This document shows positions 21,449 to 31,900 of a stretch of DNA of 64,000 nucleotides, in pieces. Every line of letters begins with the position of its first letter. Within the stretch, counting starts at the first letter, position 1. A program made the position numbers and the translations under genes. Origin of the DNA: Sialis fuliginosa. Its lineage: Eukaryota; Arthropoda; Insecta; Megaloptera; Sialidae. The notes under the pieces were generated by a model. That model made no database searches. It worked only from the letters and a program-made list of their open reading frames with translations, and was not told the DNA's origin. The stretch is from positions 5,086,501 to 5,150,500 of the forward strand of contig OY540822.1 of the NCBI GenBank assembly GCA_961205875.1. Reading direction: 5' to 3'.

Positions 21449-24400
21449 ACTTAAATAACCATAGCGGAAATAAATTACCGTATGTCCACATAACGAATCA
21501 AAACGGACCCCCATTAAAATTTTTAATAGATACCGGCTCATCTGTTTCATTTATAAATCCTAAATTTGTAAATGAACACGATATTGAAACAATCAAACCA
21601 ATAGAAATCAGTACAGTATTTTCAAAACACGAATTAGATAAACAGGTTACATATCCATATTTTGTAGAATTCAATAATGAAATACCGTTAAAGTTTATAT
21701 TGTTTAAATTTCACGCATATTTCGACGGTTTGATAGGGCTAGATAATTTAGAACAATTAGAAGGAAAGATTAATTTTAAAACACATACTTTGGAAACTAA
21801 AAATTCGAACATTAATCTTTTTTATAAACCGAATTATATGTCACGTCTTTACGTTATTAAACCTAAAACTAAATTAATTGCTAGGCTTCCAGTAGATATT
21901 CAAAATGGCGATATATTAGTACCGGAAACAGTAATTGAAAAAGATTTAATTATAGAAGAAGGTATTTATGTAGCTAAAGAATATCATAGTAATATCACAG
22001 TTTTGAATAAATCAAATATAGAAAAGAAATTTTTAATTGAACAACCGATAAAATGTACTCTATATTCTAATTATATAGAATGTAACAATTTTAATGTAAA
22101 GCCTCCAGATCACTATTTAACCAATTCAGACATAGCAAAATTAATTAGATTAGACCATTTAAATATAGAAGAAAGAAAACAAGTAGTTAAATTATGTAGT
22201 CAATATGAGGACATATTTTTTAAAGAAGGGCAAAACTTATCTTTTACAAACCAGGTTAAACACGAAATTAAGACAAAAGACGACCTTCCTATTTATACCA
22301 AATCATATAGGTATCCGGAAATACACAAACAGGAAATTCAAAAACAAATCGACCAACTTCTTAGTCAAAACATTATACGACCTAGTTATTCACCTTGGTC
22401 CTCTCCGGTATGGATAGTTCCAAAAAAAATCGATGCTAGCGGAAAACGTAAATGGCGATTAGTTATTGATTACAGGAAGTTAAACGAAAAAACGATAGAT
22501 GACAGGTACCCCCTACCCAATATAACAGAAATTTTAGACAAGCTAGGAAAATGCATGTACTTTACGACATTAGATTTAGCTTCAGGGTTTCACCAAATAG
22601 AGGTTAAAGAATCAGATATACCTAAAACAGCATTTACGGTAAACAACGGTCATTATGAGTATGTTAGGATGCCTTTCGGTTTAAAAAATGCCCCCAGCAC
22701 CTTTCAACGCGTAATGGACAACGTATTAAAAGATTTGCAAGGTAAATGTTGCTTAGTCTACATGGACGATATAATTATTTACAGCACTTCATTACAAGAG
22801 CACGTTGAAAATCTACGAAAAGTATTTGATAAGCTTAGGGAATCTAACTTTAAAATCCAATTAGACAAATCTGAATTCCTACATAAAGAAATTGCATTTT
22901 TAGGACATTTAGTCACGGATAAAGGCGTTAAACCTAATCCCGATAAGGTTAAAGCTATACTAAATTATCCAATTCCGAAAACTATAAAACAGATAAAATC
23001 ATTTCTAGGATTACTCGGTTATTATCGTAAATTTATAAAAGATTTTGCGAAATTGACCAAACCACTTACTGAATGTCTAAGAAAAGATAAAGAAATACAT
23101 ATTAACGAACGTTATATAGAATGCTTTGAAACTTGTAAAAAATTATTATGCAATGATCCCATTTTGCAATACCCCGATTTTTCCAAACCATTTATATTAA
23201 CCACGGACGCGAGTAATGTAGCCTTAGGCGCCGTTCTTTCCCAAGGTTCTATAGGAGCTGACAAACCAATTTGCTACGCATCTAGAACTCTAACACAAAC
23301 AGAGCAAAATTATAGTACGATCGAGAAAGAGTTACTGGCGATAGTTTGGGCGACAAAGTATTTCAGGCCATATTTGTTCGGACGGAAATTTAAAATATTA
23401 ACTGATCATAAACCACTTACTTGGCTTTTCTCATTAAAAGAACCCAATAGCAAATTAGTGAGATGGCGACTTAAGCTCGAAGAGTTTGATTACGAGATAT
23501 TTTATAAAAAAGGTAAAATTAATACGAACGCCGATGCATTAAGTAGAGTAGAGTTAAACAATCATAATTCTATAAGTAACAACGCATCAAGTTCAACTGC
23601 ACATTCAAATCAGGAAAATCTTAATACAGGTATCCCGATCTCCGAAAAACCAATTAACGCGTTTAACGAACAACTAATTTTGAAATTATCAAATAGAGAA
23701 AGTAATTCACTAAAAATTCTATTTAAAACGAAAAGGAGACGCGAAATCGAAAGTCGTAAGTTTGAGGAACAAAATCTCATAAATATTTCTAAACAATTTA
23801 TTAATCCGAATAAATTAACGTGTATTTTAACTGATGACACAACGTTTAAAATAATTCAAAACTTGTACGATAAATTTTTCTCCAAATACAAATTAATTAG
23901 ATCTACACAACTTTCTGTTGACATAGAAAACTCGGACGAACAAGACACGATTATTAAGACATATCACAATAATTCTAATCACAGAGGCATAAATGAAACT
24001 CTTGCACATTTATCCCGCGATTATTATTTTGAAAACATGAAATCTAAAGTCACTCTTACAATTAACAACTGCGAAACATGTCATATAAATAAATATGAAA
24101 GACACCCGGTTAGACAAAAATTTGAATTGACAGAAATTCCTTGTAAACCATTTGAAATTTTACATATTGATATTTACCATATAGAAAAATTAAATATTCT
24201 CACAATATTAGACAAATTTTCAAAATTTGCTGCTGCTTATATTTTAAATAGTAGAAATAGCATACAAATTTTAGAGAACATAAAACAATACATGTCACAT
24301 CACGGATTGCCAGGAAAAATAGTAACTGACAACGCGATGGAGTTCGACAATAATACTTTTAAGGAATTTTGCAAACTTTATAATGTAGTACATCATACGA

Positions 24401-25038
24401 CAACTCCTAAATCATCTACAGGTAATTCACCCGTGGAAAGGTTTCACTCTACATTGACTGAAACATATAGAATTATAAAGAACTCGTTCCCTCATAGAAC
24501 AAGTTCATCGATTCTTCAAGATTCAATAATAACCTATAACAATTCTATACATAGCGTTACACAAATGACACCTTTCGAAGTAATCAACGGACACATTTCT
24601 AAAACGAATTTATTTAATATATCAGACGATTCTACAACCGATTTACAAGATTACGTGAATAAACACCGCGAAAACTTTAAGCAACTTAAAGAAGTAGTAA
24701 AAAATAGGCTAACTACAAAACAACAAAACGTAATAGCTAAACTAAATCAAAATCGCGAAGATCCCGTTAATTTTACTCAAGACGAAATAATTTACGAACG
24801 CGATAACAGATTTACTAAAGTAGCTCCACTTTACAAAAAACATGTAGTACAGAAAAATAACAAAGTAACAGTAAAAACAGGCAAACGAAACGTTCACAAA
24901 CAAAAATTAAAACGAAAACGAAAATTTCAGGGTATGGACCATGTTCAGCCAAACCCACGGACAAAGACTAGAAGTTCAGGATCTAACCAGAAGCCTAGGA
25001 CTTGTATCGCTTCACTTAGGAAAAGCGAGAGTAATTAA
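21400..25038 (+). CDS. pol: Errantivirus Pol: protease, reverse transcriptase, RNase H, integrase
   Basis: The pol frame has no stop from 21400 to 25038 (about 1,212 codons) and is reached by -1 frameshifting; it has no start codon of its own near the front (the first ATG is at 21700, inside the protease region). In order: protease LIDTGSSVSFINP near 21510-21560; RT with VIDYRKLNEKT, TTLDLASGFHQI, MPFGLKNAPSTFQ and the catalytic VYMDDIIIYS near 22760; RNase H with TTDASNVALGAVLSQ, EKELLAIVWA, LTDHKPL and ADALSRV; integrase with H...H (NHRGINETLAH), C..C (CETCHINK) and DDE residues in HIDIYHI, VTDNAMEF and PVERFHS. All catalytic residues that can be seen are present. It copies the RNA genome into DNA and inserts it into the host. 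The end overlaps env by 98 nt in another frame. Confidence 0.95.
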   Translation, partial: RFKFSVNSLKRSIGYIDLNNHSGNKLPYVHITNQNGPPLKFLIDTGSSVSFINPKFVNEHDIETIKPIEISTVFSKHELDKQVTYPYFVEFNNEIPLKFILFKFHAYFDGLIGLDNLEQLEGKINFKTHTLETKNSNINLFYKPNYMSRLYVIKPKTKLIARLPVDIQNGDILVPETVIEKDLIIEEGIYVAKEYHSNITVLNKSNIEKKFLIEQPIKCTLYSNYIECNNFNVKPPDHYLTNSDIAKLIRLDHLNIEERKQVVKLCSQYEDIFFKEGQNLSFTNQVKHEIKTKDDLPIYTKSYRYPEIHKQEIQKQIDQLLSQNIIRPSYSPWSSPVWIVPKKIDASGKRKWRLVIDYRKLNEKTIDDRYPLPNITEILDKLGKCMYFTTLDLASGFHQIEVKESDIPKTAFTVNNGHYEYVRMPFGLKNAPSTFQRVMDNVLKDLQGKCCLVYMDDIIIYSTSLQEHVENLRKVFDKLRESNFKIQLDKSEFLHKEIAFLGHLVTDKGVKPNPDKVKAILNYPIPKTIKQIKSFLGLLGYYRKFIKDFAKLTKPLTECLRKDKEIHINERYIECFETCKKLLCNDPILQYPDFSKPFILTTDASNVALGAVLSQGSIGADKPICYASRTLTQTEQNYSTIEKELLAIVWATKYFRPYLFGRKFKILTDHKPLTWLFSLKEPNSKLVRWRLKLEEFDYEIFYKKGKINTNADALSRVELNNHNSISNNASSSTAHSNQENLNTGIPISEKPINAFNEQLILKLSNRESNSLKILFKTKRRREIESRKFEEQNLINISKQFINPNKLTCILTDDTTFKIIQNLYDKFFSKYKLIRSTQLSVDIENSDEQDTIIKTYHNNSNHRGINETLAHLSRDYYFENMKSKVTLTINNCETCHINKYERHPVRQKFELTEIPCKPFEILHIDIYHIEKLNILTILDKFSKFAAAYILNSRNSIQILENIKQYMSHHGLPGKIVTDNAMEFDNNTFKEFCKLYNVVHHTTTPKSSTGNSPVERFHSTLTETYRIIKNSFPHRTSSSILQDSIITYNNSIHSVTQMTPFEVINGHISKTNLFNISDDSTTDLQDYVNKHRENFKQLKEVVKNRLTTKQQNVIAKLNQNREDPVNFTQDEIIYERDNRFTKVAPLYKKHVVQKNNKVTVKTGKRNVHKQKLKRKRKFQGMDHVQPNPRTKTRSSGSNQKPRTCIASLRKSESN
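21406..21412 (+). promoter_or_regulatory. Candidate -1 ribosomal frameshift site (A_AAU_UUU)
   Basis: Within the 49-nt gag/pol overlap (21400-21448) the gag codons TCA AAT TTT form the heptamer A AAT TTT, which fits the X_XXY_YYZ slippery pattern. A shift here leads straight into the pol frame, which is open from 21400 (TGA at 21397-21399). Confidence 0.6.
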
Positions 25039-26563
25039 GGATTATACTAAAATATTGCATATTATTAATTTAAGTAGTTATGAAGAAAATATTAGTAATA
25101 TAAAGAATAATATAATTAGGTTAGAAAAACAGGTTAGAAAGGAAAAAATTAGCAATTTAGGTAATAGTTTAAGATTGATTAATAATAAATATAATGATCT
25201 TTATAGTAAATATTTAACATTAAAACCGAATTATAAAATCAAAAGAGGATTAATTAACGGCTTAGGAACAGTAATAAAAGCAATATCTGGTAATATGGAT
25301 AGTAATGATGCATATGAAATTAATAAACAAATTGAATCTATCAAATATAATGTACATGACTTAAGTAATTCATTTGATAATCAAATTAAATTAAATCACG
25401 AAATGATAGAGCGTTTTAACAACATTACTACCTATATAAACGACCAGCAAAATAATTTAGCTGATTTTATGAATAAATTACAGATTACATTATTAAATAA
25501 AGTAGATAAACAACAACTCACATTTTCTTACAATCAATTTTGTAATGAACTAATATATAGCATAGACATGATGAGAGACCATCTCAAGGATATCGGAGAA
25601 GCAATAATTTTGGCAAAGTTTAATATTATTTCAAAACATATTTTACACCCAAATGAACTTAAATTTATTGAGGAGTCATTTAAAAATCAATCAATTGAAA
25701 TTCTATCCTCAGAACACATATATGAATTACTCGAATTACAGGCATATTACAACAAAACCAATGTAATATTTAACGTTCTTATTCCTAACACATTCCCTCA
25801 CGTTAGTGACCTATATCATATAAGAAATATTCCCATTAATAAAACCTTAATAATTCCAGTACCTAAACCCTACATGTTAATAAATAACGAAACATATCAT
25901 TTATATGACCAACCATGTAGATTAGTGGAAAAAATATATTATTGTAAAACTAATGATTTAAGGAATATAAAAAATGAAAACTGTTTAACAAATTTAGTAC
26001 AAAATGAATTAGCACATTGTGAAGCCACTGAGCTGATAGAACCAGACTTCATTGAAATGATAGAACCAAACTACCTGCTGATCTCAAGTGGATACCCATT
26101 GCAAGTGGATTCTACCTGTGGCATTAAGAACAAAACTATCAAAGGCACAATGTTAATACATTTTTATAATTGCACTATTACTGTCAATCAAGTTACGTAT
26201 ACAAGCAAAATCACCATCGCCTGGGACAACGTAAAATTCAACTCTATTATCTTCGATGAAATAAATATAACCAGCATCCAGAAGAAATTAAGTTTCGAAA
26301 AACTCAACGACATGAACCTGGAAAACTATAATAAAATCAAGTTAATAGAAGTAAAGAACAGGAACGATCAATACATTGAATATCCAGTCATTGTCATCAT
26401 CAGTGTAGCCATACTGATAATCATCATACTCAAGATTAAAAACAAGTGCAAGAAAAAAGAAGATCCACCGTCACAACCTGAAGATAGCCAAACGAGAGCG
26501 ACACCTAAATTCACATGGGGCATGTGCAATCTAAAGGAGGGAGGAGTTACGGGACGCCCATAA
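24941..26563 (+). CDS. env: Errantivirus envelope glycoprotein (baculovirus F-like)
   Basis: A 540-codon open frame begins inside the 3' end of pol and ends inside the 3' LTR. It has a dibasic KR followed by GLINGLGTVIKAISG at about residues 101-117, which matches the cleavage site and fusion-peptide region of errantivirus and baculovirus F proteins; several Asn glycosylation sites; a C-terminal hydrophobic segment (about 483-499) followed by a basic then acidic tail. No good signal peptide follows the ATG at 24941, so translation from a spliced mRNA whose leader exon lies near 19951 is likely. No stop interrupts it. The protein would mediate membrane fusion and cell-to-cell transfer in insects. 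Confidence 0.9.
   Translation: MFSQTHGQRLEVQDLTRSLGLVSLHLGKARVIKDYTKILHIINLSSYEENISNIKNNIIRLEKQVRKEKISNLGNSLRLINNKYNDLYSKYLTLKPNYKIKRGLINGLGTVIKAISGNMDSNDAYEINKQIESIKYNVHDLSNSFDNQIKLNHEMIERFNNITTYINDQQNNLADFMNKLQITLLNKVDKQQLTFSYNQFCNELIYSIDMMRDHLKDIGEAIILAKFNIISKHILHPNELKFIEESFKNQSIEILSSEHIYELLELQAYYNKTNVIFNVLIPNTFPHVSDLYHIRNIPINKTLIIPVPKPYMLINNETYHLYDQPCRLVEKIYYCKTNDLRNIKNENCLTNLVQNELAHCEATELIEPDFIEMIEPNYLLISSGYPLQVDSTCGIKNKTIKGTMLIHFYNCTITVNQVTYTSKITIAWDNVKFNSIIFDEINITSIQKKLSFEKLNDMNLENYNKIKLIEVKNRNDQYIEYPVIVIISVAILIIIILKIKNKCKKKEDPPSQPEDSQTRATPKFTWGMCNLKEGGVTGRP
26532..26544 (+). promoter_or_regulatory. Polypurine tract before 3' LTR
   Basis: AAAGGAGGGAGG directly precedes the LTR (AGTTAC); it primes plus-strand DNA synthesis and here is also codons of env. 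Confidence 0.85.
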
Positions 26564-26866
26564 CACCAATAGATAAAATAAATACAAACTACAATAAGTT
26601 CAAGGGACACTATTTACCTAGAGATTAGTCATAAGTTGTTTTCGATATTTCATGTATATGTATTATTCATATTTGTAAACAAACCAAAGTTTTAACTTAA
26701 ATGTATTTTGAACATGACGAATAGGAGATAACAAACCTTATAAATAAGATTCTGCAATAGTTTTAGCCAGTTAGTTCTTGTAAACATTGTTGTAAGAAGT
26801 TACTCTGTTGAATTTTAAATAAAGATTATTTTTTTTAATATCTTTTGGCCTTCGAGAAACTTAATT
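26545..26866 (+). repeat. Errantivirus 3' LTR, 322 bp
   Basis: Same length and, as far as can be checked by eye, the same sequence as 19338-19659. The env stop codon is 17-19 bases inside it. Confidence 0.95.
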
Positions 26867-26870
26867 CTCG
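26867..26870. repeat. 4-bp target duplication of the errantivirus, right
   Basis: CTCG, matching 19334-19337; the host repeat resumes after it. Confidence 0.85.
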
Positions 26871-28799
26871 CGTGGACTACGGAATTCTGGTTTAGGATTT
26901 AAAAAATATATAGTTGAATTAACTACAAACACGATTGGTTATTATTGTAATAAAAACCAAACAACACTTAAATTACCTACCTAATAAAAACGAATCAGAA
27001 CAAAAAGTAAAAATAATTTTTATTCTATTTAAATTTAAAAGTAAATTATTGAAAACAAAATAAACAATTGACAATCAAAAGAATACCGGTCTGTGATCAT
27101 TCCCTCTGCCCTGCGTCTACTTAGAACGCTCCCTTCTTGCCATACGCCACGACACGGGTCACCATCGCGCGAATAATATGTTCCCGTATGTATATTTCGA
27201 TATTTTCTAAACTATAAGACCAAATTGGATACTGTAAAGGGCAAATTATATCTACAATAAGTACTTATGACGATAAGGATCAATTTTTTGCAGGTCATAA
27301 GTCCACGTTAACAAAACCCGAATATTTTAAATTTTCTTTGTAACATAAAAGCAGTCATTGTGGCTTAAATATAAAAGTAAGACATATAATGTCGCTGACT
27401 TTATTGTAGATCTTTTGATTCTACACAGTTCTTTAATACATTATTTTGTTCAATATTGAACAGTTTAAGCAGCGTACTGCAAAATGAGCTTAATATACAT
27501 ATATTAAAGATTAAGAATGTTATAAACATTTAGCCCCTCGTTGATTACGACTGTGTCAAGTTAATCGTTCTGGCTTTAGAACCTCTCGTTCTTTGTATTA
27601 TTCTATATATATTTATTTTAACATTTAACACTTACCAATTTTTATATAGAAATTATAAAAAGTGTATGAAAAAATATACTTAACGTAAATATTAAAAAAA
27701 TAAGAACAAAAAAAATAAATCTATATATAACTTATCAAATAATACATATAACTTATTAACCATACATTACATGTGTTTCAAATTCAATAGCAATGCTACC
27801 ATCATTTGAGTCTTAAAGACACTGGTGAGTATTAATTTAAATTAAATCTCTGTTAAGTAACCTCTTTGGCTCAATCAGTATTACCAACTTACATAAATTA
27901 TATATGTAGAATGTCAAGACTGAATAAGAATTAAGAACAAAATGCACATAATAATAAAAATATCCCTAGAAATAAAAAAGGCACGTTTAATTTGAGGTTA
28001 AAATAGCCGCCATCTTGAATCCGCCATTTTGAAAAACTAACTGAATAAGATGATAAACACAGCATATTTTGTAATTTTAAAGAGATAATGACAAAAAATA
28101 TATATGTTCCGTAATACGAAGTAAAGGTTATGTTTGTTTTTTTTTAATATATCTGACGATCTTTTACAGCTTCATTAGCTTTCATGAAATACGTCATTAT
28201 ATCAATAGGCACAGGGAACACTATAGTTGAGTTCTTTTCTGCCGAAATCGTATTCAAAGTCTGTAAAAAATCAATTCGTTTTTATTTAAAACGTCACATG
28301 TTAAATCTAGCTCACACGACGATAGATTTGCTGCTAGTTTGCTTGCGGGGCGCTGTGATAGCAACTACGATGGTTGCTGTGATGGAAAATAACGTCATTG
28401 CTGGCTTCGTTGCGTGGACGCTTGCTACAATTCTGTGATAGTTCATGTCCTATTTTTCGTGCTAGATTTGAGCAAAAACTAATCAGAAAATAGTATATTG
28501 TCACGTAAGAATAAACGTCATAAATAAACTTTTGAAATAAATAAACATAATGTATTGTTCACCCAAAGGATTTTGTTATTTTTCATAAACCTTATCCACT
28601 ACAATATTATGTTGATATTAGAACTGTCACTTCGCACGCATCAAAACGATCTACAAATTCAAGTATCGTATGAAGCCAACAAACCCATAACAACAATCCA
28701 GAGCTGCAACACACTCGAAAACTAGCATTGAAATATCGCAAGCAAAATAGTTGCAAATCTATCGTCGTATGAACTAGGCTTTATTCTGGGAAAACTTAC
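26871..28799. other. Gene-free AT-rich stretch downstream of the stomatin exons
   Basis: The start is the right half of the split repeat. No coding homology is seen on either strand; the short frame at 28184-28438 has no recognisable domain. The missing final exon of the stomatin gene was sought here by eye (AEKNSTI..PLP) and not found, though a diverged or very short exon could be missed. Confidence 0.45.
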
Positions 28800-28980
28800 C
28801 TGAAGATATCTCAGCTGCAAAGCGGCCGGTGAATCTCCCATGATCTCAGAAGCCTCACGAAGAGCCCTAGCAGCTTTCTGCTCTCCTTCAGCTGCAATAA
28901 CCTTAGCTCTAGCTTCACGACACGCTTCTGCTTCAGCTGCCATCGCTCGCTGTAGTTGCAAAGGGAGACGCACATCCTTT
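28800..28980 (-). CDS. Mec2: Stomatin coding exon 6
   Basis: 60 codons, [20 protein letters not shown] to ALQLRYLQ, ending with donor GTAAGT, so at least one further exon is expected at lower coordinates. Confidence 0.92.
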
Positions 28981-31900
28981 CTATCAGTTTAATTGTATTA
29001 TTATCTTGGAAAAATTCATATTTAGCGACTCACATTTCGACACGCTCGACTTTGATCCCCCAGGCATCGGTGGCTTCATCTAAGGACGCCTGCATATCTC
29101 CGGAGATAGTCTGGCGCTCGCTGAGTATCTCGTGGAGTGGTCGTTTGCCCATCGTGTTGCGAAGCATTGTCTGCGCTAGAAGCCACGTAGATTGGTGAGA
29201 ATTCTGCACGTTGGCTATCGAAATGACAGCGTTAGATACGCGGTAGTAAACCACAGCGTCTACAGCTACTGTTACACTGTCTTTTGTCAACACCTAGAAA
29301 CATTAATATCTTCGTAAGAGAGTATTTTACTGCAAAAACTGTAATAACGTTTCTTATAGACAATTTAATTCTTTATAAAAAAGGTTGTATACAATTTTCA
29401 CGTAACATGCACCATTCTTGAGATATTTAAAAATTACTGTTACACTGTCCTTTGTCAACACCTGGAAACATTAATTTGGTTGATATCTTTGTAAGGGAAT
29501 ATTTTAATACAAAAACTGTAATGATCTTTCTTATAGACAATTTAATGCTTTACAAAAAAAAAACTATAAATAATCGTTATTTATTTTTTCTTCTAGAATT
29601 AGGATTTTAGTATGTAAAATTGACTGACCTCTTGCGGGGGTATATCGTAAGTCTTCGTACGTAGGTCAACTCGCTCATATGCGTCAATACACGGTAGGAT
29701 GAAAAATATACCTGAAATACAAAATAAAAATTAAATTATTTTATTAATGCTTCATAGTTTCGGTTACAGATACAATGCTCCTTAATATCCTTATTTGATA
29801 TGACTCACCTGGGCCTTTAGCTCCCCCTGAAAGGAGTCTCCCAAGTCTGAATATAACGGCCCGTTCATATTCTTGCACAACCTGGATAAAACAAGTTAAA
29901 CGTTATTTATTATTAAGGGGCTATTCTACTTTTTCAGGTAAGAATTTTTTCTTCTTCTTTCAACAGAATGTATCTACAGAAATCATATCCAACTCGGTAC
30001 AGTCCATTTCTAGAGATTTAACTTAGTACAATACGCCAAAACAGTGACGCTCTTTGTGCGCGCGCGGCGCTTGAACAATTTTATAAGCATTTTTCTCAAA
30101 ACGATATTTTTCCATTTAATGTTCTGCATATAAATTAAACACAAAATTTTTGAAATAAAAAATTTTATTGAAAAAAAAGGATATTTTATAATTTTCGTTT
30201 TTTCTTGAGAAATTAAATGTTTAGAATAGGTACTAACTTTGATACAAAAAATAAATGAGAAAGGCATGGTGATGATGACTAGAATCCATATTAGGAAGGC
30301 AACAATGTGTCCACAAATATGATCGTCGCTACTTGCTCTTGTATCTTGTACTATAACAAACATAAATTAAGTATAATACCTAATTTAATTTAATGTCAGA
30401 TATGTGTAAACTGTTTTAGGTAAATAACCAGTGTAATACTGGGAGTGAACAGTGTGAGTAGTTCTAATTAATTATGTAAAATAATTATTTCTGGCTTAAT
30501 CATAGAAGTTGGAAAAAATGTATGGAACATAAATTATAGATAATAATATACTCGACAATTTTTATCGAAAAACATTTTTTTCTTATTTCAAAAATAATTC
30601 AAAAATTGACAAGAGTAAACATCCATTTCCGGTTTAGTAATTACGTCCAAAAAAATTTATTTGATACATATTGTAAAGAATATTTTTTCATTTTATCTTT
30701 TATTAGTTCGATAGAAATATGTTTTAATAAAATAAGAATCACGTGCACTGTTCACTGTCAGTATTACGTATAAGAAAGTCTCGTGGCTCCCATGGCAGAT
30801 ATTTTTTTATATACATCTTTATTATTTATATAACGTGCTTTGTTTTTATTTGTAACCAAACTAGGTCAATTTTGAGAAGTTTCACTAAATATTTATTTAA
30901 AGTATAATTAAAAGATTCAAAATTCTCAAAAAAATACGGTAGTGGCACTAGTCTTGGCAAGGACTCCAGTAATGGCAAATTTTTAATTAAATATGCCGAA
31001 TTAGAAATATGTGTTGATATTTGGTTACTACAATTTCTGAATATTAATCTACATATATACATTCAACTGTCTTACAGCGTGACTTGATGATAATCGGTCA
31101 ATAAGTGTTACTTATTTCCGAATACTATTTCCAAAATCAAGACCAGATAAACCAAACATTAGCTAAACAAGACTACCCAACAAGAATATTCACAGATGGA
31201 TCGAAAAAAACAGAAGGAGTAGGAGCGGCTTTTTACTTACAGGCATCCAATTACTCTGAAAAATATAGACTCCCATCAGAAAGCAGCATCTTCACGGCAG
31301 AAACAACAACAGTCTTAAAAGCCTTAGAACATATTCAAACTACAACATATACCAACATAGCCATCTGTACAGATTCACTATCTCTTTTAAAAGCCATAAA
31401 AAACACAAACTTAGGCAAGAACTACAATATACTAAACATCCTCAAACAAATTAATCAACTACAAGCACAGAAAAAAAGAATATCGTTCCTGTGGGTGAAG
31501 AACCATTGCGGAATAGATGGAAACGAACAAGTCGACCGACTAGCTAAAGAGGACTGCACAGAAAATGAACCAATTGAAGTCAAAATCCCCACTTTAGACT
31601 ACAAAAAATTCACAGCTGGAATGAGTCTTGGAAACAAAGCGCAACAATTAAAGGCCAAAAGTACTACCTCCTTCACCCAAAAATAATGACCAAGTGTGAT
31701 ATGAATCCGAAGACTCAGCTACAAAGAAAATGGTAATGTACACAGCCAGATTAAAATTTAACCACATGAAAACTAAAGAATATCTTTTCAAAATTGAACA
31801 GAGTCCCACGGACAAATGTAGTTGCGATAATGAAACAACAGAGAACGTAGAACACGTCATACTTCAGTGTAACAAATACTACCTCGAAAGAAGCACGTTA

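Noticed and set aside
28184..28438. 84-codon open frame on the plus strand
   Set aside because: No recognised domain, atypical composition, and no splice or homology support.
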